This document shows, piece by piece, positions 30,696-41,091 of a stretch of DNA of 64,000 nucleotides (its first letter is position 1; each line of letters begins with the position of its first letter). Below the pieces are notes generated by a model that did not search any database, was not told where the DNA came from, and worked only from the letters and a program-made list of their open reading frames with translations. The DNA is from Paralvinella palmiformis (lineage: Eukaryota; Annelida; Polychaeta; Terebellida; Alvinellidae): positions 80,001-144,000 of the forward strand of contig JAODUP010000652.1 in assembly GCA_025642065.1 (NCBI GenBank), given 5' to 3'. The translations under genes were made by a program, and so were the position numbers.

Positions 30696-33600
30696 CAGGA
30701 CCCAAAGACCCTACACTAAATTGGTGGCTTGACTATGTTTATGTTACTCATTGACTTTTTGAGGGCCGCTCAGTAACTGAGGAACCCTCCCAGGGATGAT
30801 CCTGCTTGTTAACAGTCTAAAGCACGTTTATCTCGACTGATGATATATATATATACATATGTGTGTGTTTGTGTGTATGTGTGTGTTACAATTATTTAAT
30901 AAAAACGCAATAAGGAAAACTATTTAAGGCATGGAACTTTATGGTGATTGTGTATGCGATTTTAGGAGTCTGAGGTTTGGTCTGTGATCATGTGATCAAG
31001 TTATTATAAATATGTCTATCTAGAGAGATAACTGGCAAAGATTCCTTTCTTACTATACTCTATATATCTTTATTATAAATCAGTAAATATATAGAATTAG
31101 TACCCACATGGAATCCTTAAATTAAATACCATGCAGTTGTATCATTCACGTGCTAAAATTGAAATGTAGGCCATAATATTATTATTATTAATTATTATTA
31201 TTATAGCATACTGTGGGTCATGTTAGTTGTGTCTGGGGACGATGTGGGTCATGTTAGTTGTGTCTGGGGACGATGTGGGTCATGTTAGTTGTGTCTGGGG
31301 ACAATGTGGACAATAACACAATTTGAAAACCATCTGTTATTACTCATTTCATATTACATTTTGTATATTATAATGCTGAGAAAGTATAAATGTTTAATGC
31401 ATTTAAAATAATATTATTATTACTACTACTAATATTATTTTTTTATTATTATTATGCACCATTGTACCATCCTAAATAACATTATGAAGTTTCAAACATC
31501 TGGTTATTAATTCTGAAATATCTCCTATCTTATTACGACCATTCTATTACCAGACACGTGACTGCGTTATTGAAAATAAATCAATTACATTATTTATTTA
31601 TTTACATGTACTTAATAAAACAAACTGTTATATGTTGCTGTGTTTTCAGTATGTTGAATCCCATAACTGTCTGGTAGAATTCCGATTTGCCACAGTTACC
31701 CTGAAGATTCCGTTGGTTGTAGCTGTTGTTGGTACAGGGTACGATTGGGAAACTACTGAGGTTTGTCTTGATATGTTTACGTTACAGCAGTGTAAAGTGC
31801 TCAGAACATTCTTCAAGTTTAATAATGTATGAATCTCTCTCTGTGAGTGTGTGTGTTTGCGCGTGCACACATGCATTTGTGTGTGTTTGTTTTAAATGTG
31901 ACTATCACCTATTTACAGGTTGGCATGTTGTCACTTGGATATCCCAAGGTGAACCTTCAGTATGAGACTCCAGATGGAATGGAGCGACTCCTGGAGGCAA
32001 TTAGAAAATACATTCCCGAATCCAATGATCAATCCAAAACTGGCAAAGCAGAAAGTCTCTCCCCGCCATCTTATACCCCAAGCAACAACAACCAATTAGC
32101 ATTTTTGGTCAGTATACAAACTAAACTTGTCATACATATGTAAATAATTATCTATAAACTTTTATTTATGTGTGTGAATGAAGAATAATGGTTGCTATAT
32201 TAGAATGTTATTGTTATTTTTCATGAGATAAGATTAAATTTTAGCATCTCGTCTATATTTGGCTGTGCTGATTAGAATGTAAAATATTTATGTTTTCTGA
32301 CCACTTTTATCCATGTGGTCTGCTAAATGGTCTGAATGACCTCCAGAAATAATGAGACAAAGTGAAAGATGAATCACCCTTTAGACGTAGCTCAGCCAAC
32401 GCTTTAAATACTGGGTAAATGCTGAGAGGGAAAAATATTTCTGAAGTTATTTTTATTACGTGTGTACATAAAGTAACATACATAAATATATAAAAACAGA
32501 GGATGGAGTTTCTTATTTTTAAGATTGGTTTTATTTGTATAAGCTCAATCATAATGGCATTTAAGTGGATATGATTTTGGTCAGCAACTGATGTTACTGT
32601 TTATATTACACAGATCTTTTGATGGGAATAAGGAAAGTAACTACCAAAGCCCATAAATGATAGTGAACAGTGGAGGGGAGGGGAGAATTTTGTAATTCCT
32701 CCAACTTTAGGATAAATTGGTTGTACGTTAATAGATAAGGGATTTCTTTACTTGAGTTTAACTTGTTCATCGATTTGGGGCACCACATGGTCTAACTGGT
32801 AGCGCACTGGATCACAAATCATTACCACTCAGGTTCGAATTGCAACATCTGACTTTTCTTCATTACCTTTGGAGGTCGCTCGGCCCATTTTGCCTACCAT
32901 GTGCACAAAAGTGGCCATAAAATATCAATCATCATCATCATCGTCGTTCTTGCATTTTGTTGCCCAAAAGAGAACATGATAACAGCATTCAGCTGAATGA
33001 GCCATGTGATATTATTTTGTGGTGCACATCACATGACCAAACCTATTCTGCCACGTTAAGTATCAGTTAATTTGAGCAGCTATGACAGGTAGCACCTCAG
33101 CCACTCTATATGTATATGTTTCTGTTTATCAACACAGGAATTACTGGAGCTCGCACAGAGGAAATTCCTCAGGCAGTTGAGTGTTTATGCAGACTCCATG
33201 GACACGAGTCCATATCCAAGACTTATAGTCATGGATTTCTTTAGACCCGAGGAGAAAGAACGCTACCTAGAGCAACAGCTAAAATGTTTTGGGCAATCAA
33301 ATTCGGAGATAAATAATCCAGAATCAGGTCAGGTGGTTCATGACCAAGATCAAAAAGGTAGTGCATCAAGTGTCAGAAATAAAAGCGGGAATTCTGAAGA
33401 ATCGATGGGACAATGCCAAACTGACAGGAAAGAATCATCACGCAATGAACAGTGCTCAGAACAGACATCAGGAACTCCACGACCAACATCATCTCTAGAG
33501 AAGCGACCCGGTTCAGCCGGTGGACATAAGCCTGTTCGATTGCTAAAAAGGAGAACAACAGTTAATCTGGATGTTCCACAGGAGATGGCACAGAATCCGG

Positions 33601-36600
33601 ATACAGATTACTGTATACGATTTCTCTGCGAATATGAAGAGGTAAGGATATATATTGGTTGTCGTGTTGTTGCTATCAATTTGGGAAAGGTGAATGTTTA
33701 CCATATTTCTGAAGGTCCCTGACCTTTGATATTATCAATTCAAAACACTGGGTTGTTTCAAATGACCATAAGCATCATTAAATTAATACATTAATCGGCA
33801 AGTTATTATTGTGATATTTCATGTGTCAGGAGTTTCCTAATCTGTGTGTTTAGCATGCTAAATTTATTTTCTAAAATATACCTTATTTAGCGTGACACAG
33901 ATGTGTTAAATATCTCTAGTTATTAATATAAAGGTATCAATTTGACAAGTATTATTATTCAACGTACAAAGGTATTTGATAAATAAATATCATATGATGA
34001 ATAAATATCATAAGTTTAGTAATATAGGTCTCGATATTCAGATATAAATGTTTTCAAGCCCGTTTTACTATATTTGTAATACTCCACATCTGGTTGAGTA
34101 GATAATGACTCTTTTACCAATAATCATCAATGTAAAACAAGTCAACTGAATCAAAGTAGTTGTTATTTATTGTTTCTGTTGTGATCTATCAAGCCGTATC
34201 CCAGGATGTAGGTCATCTGATGATTGATGATTCAAGCACATAGGATCTCATGGAAGACACACATATTTATTAATGTAATAAATGGAACATTTACTTCCGA
34301 TTATATCAGTTAATGAATGGGATATATTCAAGCATTAAATTCATTTAGTTAGGAATCGGTGACATATATACTGAGGTATGATAACATACCTCTCTGATGT
34401 CTAATTTGGTTTATATCTCTAGCTACCTCTTATTTAGGCTATATCTATCTGTGCGTTATCTTAATTCGGGTGATTGGTTAGGATAATGGTTATTGTATGT
34501 AGCTCTCCAATCAGTGTTCAAATGTGACCCATACCTATGTTAGTGGGCTGTTTCCCTAGAATGATACCCCAGCCTTCAGCTGAGCATATTACATGTCCAT
34601 GACCAGCACCGAGTCGAAACAAAGCACTCACTCACTCACTGATTCACCAGATCCATTCACTTCTCACCATTGACAGGGATGGCACGACACGGAAGAGATC
34701 CTTCCCATGTTTCCAATAGCAACAGAATTGTTTACCATGGATGATTTCTTTGACGACGTCGCTCCCTACAAGGCCCGGCTATACGCCATACTAAAACACA
34801 CCTCACTCAACCTGCCAGTTCTGACCACCGAAAGAGGCGATAAACTACGTCAGTCTCTGATCGAGGTAAGTTTAGATCATTGTTTATACTCGTATGGCAT
34901 GGATCTTGTTAGTCATGATTACAATGTATATAACACAAATAAGAATATGATTCTTCATCAATACTTAGTCAGTTATATCTATAATACCGATATAAACATT
35001 CTACAATATTTACATGTTGCTTTCTAAAAACCAGACACACTTTCTGGTACGTTCTTGAAATGAAAATGTACAAGAGACGTTGATGCCATTATACGACATT
35101 ATTTGTTTTAATATTTCTGGGATCAATATTCACCATAGAGCAAAGGAGCAAGTAATACATTTGCCATGAATGTACAGGTATTTATAGAGATAACTGAGAT
35201 TAGTACAAACAATATCAATGGAATTGTTTGAATATATATTTAGTAACGAAATTCAAAAATGTGTGACGTGAATTCTAAAACTTGGCCACCTCTCAACTCC
35301 GTACCTCGACGTTTGATCTCTGTCTAATGCCCACATGTGTCACCCTGTATGTCGATTGGCTGCCTTGCTTGGTTGTGTTTCAGGGGAGAATCCCCAGGCT
35401 GTCATTAGACCAGCGCAGCCACACAGGTAGAGAATGAGACTATCTACCTATGGCTATGGTCATTCTGTACTGGAGGTCGCCAAACCATATCTCTGGCATG
35501 ATATAACATGGCAAATCTTGTGTAATCGTGAAAGTAATCGCTGATTACATTTACAATGTAATCGATTACATTGCATCTGGAAATGGCGATTGCGATTACT
35601 GGAGATCATGTAATCAATTATAATCAGTTTCGATTATGATTAACCCAACCCTGATGTATAACAAGATTTCAAGTGTACTGCCTTAATTTATATGAAACAA
35701 AGCTTCTACATTAACAAAGCCATTTTGGGAAGTCAGCTGTAAACATTCATTTGGATGATTCTCTTGATTCGTATCTAACAAACATCAAATAGATAACTGT
35801 TATATTATTATGATCCAGTATGAAGTCAACGTTAATTATTTATGAAACTACCGATAATTAATTGATCCCTTAAAGACCACAAATTGGTCTTTAATTCCCT
35901 CTCCCCATGTTAAATAACATAAATTTACATAACAATTGAAACACTCGTTTTACCCAATAACATTTAACAGAACAGTTCCTACTCTTCATTTTTATTGTGT
36001 ACCATTTAGAGCGACCTCTGGTGTGAGAAACCATCATTGGTGATTATTTAAATTTCTGAAATTATTTATTTATGTGATCATGTGATCTAATTTGTTAATG
36101 GTGTGCTGAGTAGTCAATTCAAAACTTCGGTGATAGTAGTTTTTGTCATATATTATAAGATGCAATACAAATGAGCGTTGTTATGAATTAGTCCTACCTT
36201 TAATTAAATTATATTTTGCTGAATACTAAAACCCACACGGAAATATATGTATTAGAAAATATATGCAATAGTATGATCCCCCTCCCCAGCATAAACAATA
36301 ATGGTTGCTAACTATACACAATAAACAGAATGTTTGTTGCCCATCTGTATTAGTCTGCCAATCAGCTGATACAATATCTACTTCAAGGTATTGAGTTTCC
36401 ATGTAAATATAGTCACAGATTATTAATAATAATTTTGATACATATGCAGTATCAGTAAGACTTCAATCAAACATTTTATTACATGATATTGTATCAGAAA
36501 AGGCGCAATCAAAGTCAAAAGGTACTCCGTTTTCTCTGGAAGAGGTCTGGAACAAAGCTGGAAACATTTAGTTATGGTCTATACAGCGCACTCCCCAAAA

Positions 36601-39600
36601 CAAACAAGGAAAAAAGGTTAAAAAACTGTGCCATATCCACAGAAGAATACGGTAACATGTTATTATCACAAACAGGATCCAGATGATGACAACAACAATG
36701 AGATCTCACTTATAACTGACTCAGACGTGAGTTGAGGTTACTATCTCATCAAACGTCGGGAAATCATCGAAATGCTGCCCTACTTTGTTAATCCCATGAA
36801 GACTAAACAATGCCAATTTATGACATGAATATTACTATTCATATCAAATATCAATATTAATAAGACACTAATTACGATTTAATCAACAATAATATATGAT
36901 AATGAACACTTATATAAAATAAACATTTATCATACATACTGAAATCATAAAATATTATTTTTATAATGAGAGGCAATATATTTATTATGATAAGTTTTAT
37001 AATAATAATAATAATAATGTATATTTAATAAAGCGCCCTTACTAGCAGGAGCCATTCAAAGGCGCTGTACAAATAATATGTAATTTAATAATACCCCAAA
37101 TAATGTCTGTAAAAACCCTGTAATGATTTAAAAGATAATAATTATTTATCTGTGAAAGCGACCTTAAATAGGTGTGTTTTTAGAAGAGACTTAAAATTTC
37201 CAAGAGACGACACATTTCTAATATTTGCCGGCAACTTATTCCACAAATTGGGGGCTGCAACACTAAACGCACAATCACCATATGACTTGAGCCGAGACAC
37301 TGGCACCTGCAATAGTATCTGACTGGATGACCTGAGTTTTCGGATGACTTTCTAATGGAAACCAGTTCACACAGGTATTCTGGTGCCATATCATTAATAG
37401 ATTTATAAGTTATTAACAGAATCTTAAAATGGATACGCTGTCTAACAGGTAGCCAATGTAGTTTTTGAAGAATGGGGGTAATATGATCATATTTTCTAGT
37501 ATTTGTTACAATGCGAGCTGCACTATTCTGAATTCGCTGAAGGCGATTAATGTTATAATCAGATATGCCATATAACAGGGAGTTACAATAGTCTATACGA
37601 GATGTAACAAAGGCATGTTTTAATATCTGTTGAAATTATATTTCCAATGTGTCAAATGCAAACTATGAAAGTAAAGCTGCTTTGTAAAATTGCAACCACA
37701 ACATCATGATTATTTATCAGTTTCACACACAATTTATATCCATTAAAATTTGTACCAAATTGGGTATTGCTGAAAAAGTTTATTTTAGAATTTAGAGGGC
37801 AACCTTAAAATAAATATTGAAATCTTAAAAAAAATATCTACAAAGCCCCCCCCCCTCTGATATTAGATCTGTATGTAATCCCATTTACTTTCTGTTCCAG
37901 AAATGTGGTCTGGAGTCTGAGTTTCAGAAGGAGTACACCAATTGGCGTAAATATGTCATGGATAATGATCCTGAAGAAAGAATGGGTGGATTAGGAAGGT
38001 AAGCAGTTTAAGTATTACATGTCTTATTTTGTATTTTAATAAGAAGATGAAAGTCACCGAAATGGATGAAATTAGAACAGTTATTTGTGTGAAGTCAGAT
38101 ATTTAGCAATCTCAAAGGTCACCTTTCCATTTAATATGATTTATATAACAATATTTACATAATAATATTTATATAACATTATTCATATGAAAGACCCATA
38201 TGACTATTGTAGATTATTTACACAAAACCCATTCTGACATCCTTCTTTGATGATGCGTGTTTCAGATTATTGATTCTAGATGTTATGTAAGTCTTTATGG
38301 TTGTATCGACATCATTCTCACACACACACACACACACACACATGCACACACACACACACGCACACATATGTGCACACACATGCATTGATGCATGCATACA
38401 TGCAGTTACAAGGGGGGATAGAGATATATATCTGTTACACACACACAAATTGATGTCATGACGTGTTGCCTAGATCAGTTATCAATCTATATAGATTAAT
38501 ATATGTTTAGATTTATGTATGGACAGATTTATGTAATTATTGATTTGTATTCATATTTGGGTGAAGCTGCTCTAGAATTGAACCATCATCTATATGTACA
38601 ACTACCCTCCCCCCCACCCCGCCCCCCGTACTCACTCCACCCCACAAACAAGGATCAAATTTGTAACACAGCACTGCTATATTAATCCTGTAATAACCTT
38701 TGTTAGTTATCTTGGTGCTGTAATAAATTAAATCATGTCCATAGCAATGAATACCCACATTTAATCTCCTTATATGACTTAGTATTTTGTTCCTGCTACT
38801 GTAGTAAAAAACTGCACAATGTGAAATAAGTAATATTAAATGGCATTTTGTTCCTGCTACTGTAGTAAAAAACTGCACAATGTGAAATAAGTAATATTAA
38901 ATGGCATTTTGTTCCTGCTACTGTAGTAAAAAACTGCACAATGTGAAATAAGTAATATTAAATGGCATTTTGTTCCTGCTACTGTAGTACAAAACTGCAC
39001 AATGTGAAATAAGTAATATTAAATGGCATTTTGTTCCTGCTACTGTAGTACAAAACTGCACAATGTGAAATAAGTAATATTAAATGGCATTTTGTTATAT
39101 AAATATTACAGCTTACAATAGCCAACTGTATAATAACAGATACAGTTGTGTGACCTCTACATGATTTGAGACCTTTCTCTGTAGTTTACTGGATAGTATC
39201 AGTTATCGTACTAGCTGTGAATTTAACATATTAGTATGCCTTGTCTTTCAAAGCCATATTAATGTACCTGGACTATTCTGGTTCTGGTTAAGTACAGATT
39301 GAAACTCTTCACAAGTATAACTTTTTCCCAAACCATGTACTATGTGCGCCACTGAGCTCGATTCTTTTCGAGAATATTAATGTCGTGGAAGTTTGTTATT
39401 ATGACAGTATATTAGAGTATCAGTATATTATTAATCAGTGGCAATTGATGTACCAAGGTTTATTTCACATTCATAATATGTTTTAATTTATTATCAGTAA
39501 CTATCTACTTAATAAATTCGGAATTAATTTGAATATACATATCCTATAATTTGAACCATATGATGTTTTAACAGGCTTTCTGCTGTGTATCTCCTGTATA

Positions 39601-41057
39601 TCACACTTCTGAATGAGGTTCTATAATTGTATCGTACTGATGTTTACATTGATGATAGCGATAACGATTGATCTCAGAAAGCATCTCATTTGCGCTTAAT
39701 TATCAATATATTACCGGAATTAATCACCCGGTGCGGTCTATCTCTACAGATGTCATTTGCCAAGCGGTAAGGTGTTGTGGCTGTGTCCGGAACACCAGAA
39801 AGGTAATCGTGTGACTTTATTGTCTGACGATGCTCCCGTTGTCCGTCTAGTTGATGATGTTTATACCGATGTCACTGTGTCAGCTAGCTCGAAGCCACAA
39901 CATAACGGTAGGTATGAGAAACAGTAACACAGTATTACATTGTTGATCTTGATTTGTTTGTGCGAAATATTCGAACCCACAACATAAACCTGAGTCTGAA
40001 CACTTTCAGATGGAGAAGTGTTATTTGTTTTATACCTAGTAATAATGTATAATGCCTTAATACTCTAAATAATAAGGCACCTCCGTGGTCTAGCGGTAGT
40101 GTGTTGGACCACAGATCACTACCACCCATGTTCGAATCTTGGTCTGGGCATATCTGAAGGTTGTTTCATCTTTCACTTCGCTTCATTATCTTTGGAGGTC
40201 CCTCAGCCCATTTAGGTGCACAAAAGTGGCCATAAAACATCAATCATCATCATTAAATAATATACTAGAATGATGGCTGATTGTGTACAAGTTATGATTA
40301 ATTCACAATATCTGTATCTATCGAACAATCAAATAATGTTTGTACTTGTTTTGTAAATATTACCCTAAATTTCACAGGAATAATTAAGCATGACTAATTC
40401 AGAGACAATTAGGCCAAAAAACATTTTGCATGTTCTTTAAATATTTTTCTTATTCTGTATTTTATTGAAATATTTTTCTCTGTATCTTATTACTGATGGG
40501 ATATAATAATTATGGGTAACTCCTAGAATCCTGACAGACTTAATTATTTAGATTTTTGCTGCATATTTAAAAATAGGAGACGAATGTATTTAGTATTGTT
40601 AAATATATTATACTTGGTTTGACTTAAATTTAATTACAGTTAATTGACAACAAATAAATTATCCGTTTGCTTTAATCCAATCTTAAGTATATATGTTAAG
40701 TAAATTTTCCCCGGCTTGATCAGAATGAAATATAATTGTATCATGAAGAAAATAAGATATGTTTCAATTACCCCAATCACTGCCTCTCTGGCCCAGTGGG
40801 TAAGAACATGGGACATTCTTACTCATGCTCATGCTGTGCAGGAGGTCAGAGGTTCGAATCCCAGCCGTGACACTATTATAGTAAGAGTTTTTCATCCAAC
40901 CAGGCAACTGGCAAGGACTTTGCACCGAATATGTGATATATTATAAATTTAAAAATTTTTTTCGAATTAGTCCTCATGATGAAGCAGTAAATTACATAAC
41001 GTAAGCGTCTCCCGTATTTGAGCTAACTAACCCATGTAAAATAACTGCCATTTTAGC

Positions 41058-41091
<34 letters not shown>

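Noticed and set aside
40786..40880. A functional tRNA gene
   Set aside because: A and B boxes are present but the sequence continues into a SINE body and ATT tail; no cloverleaf-compatible 3' end.
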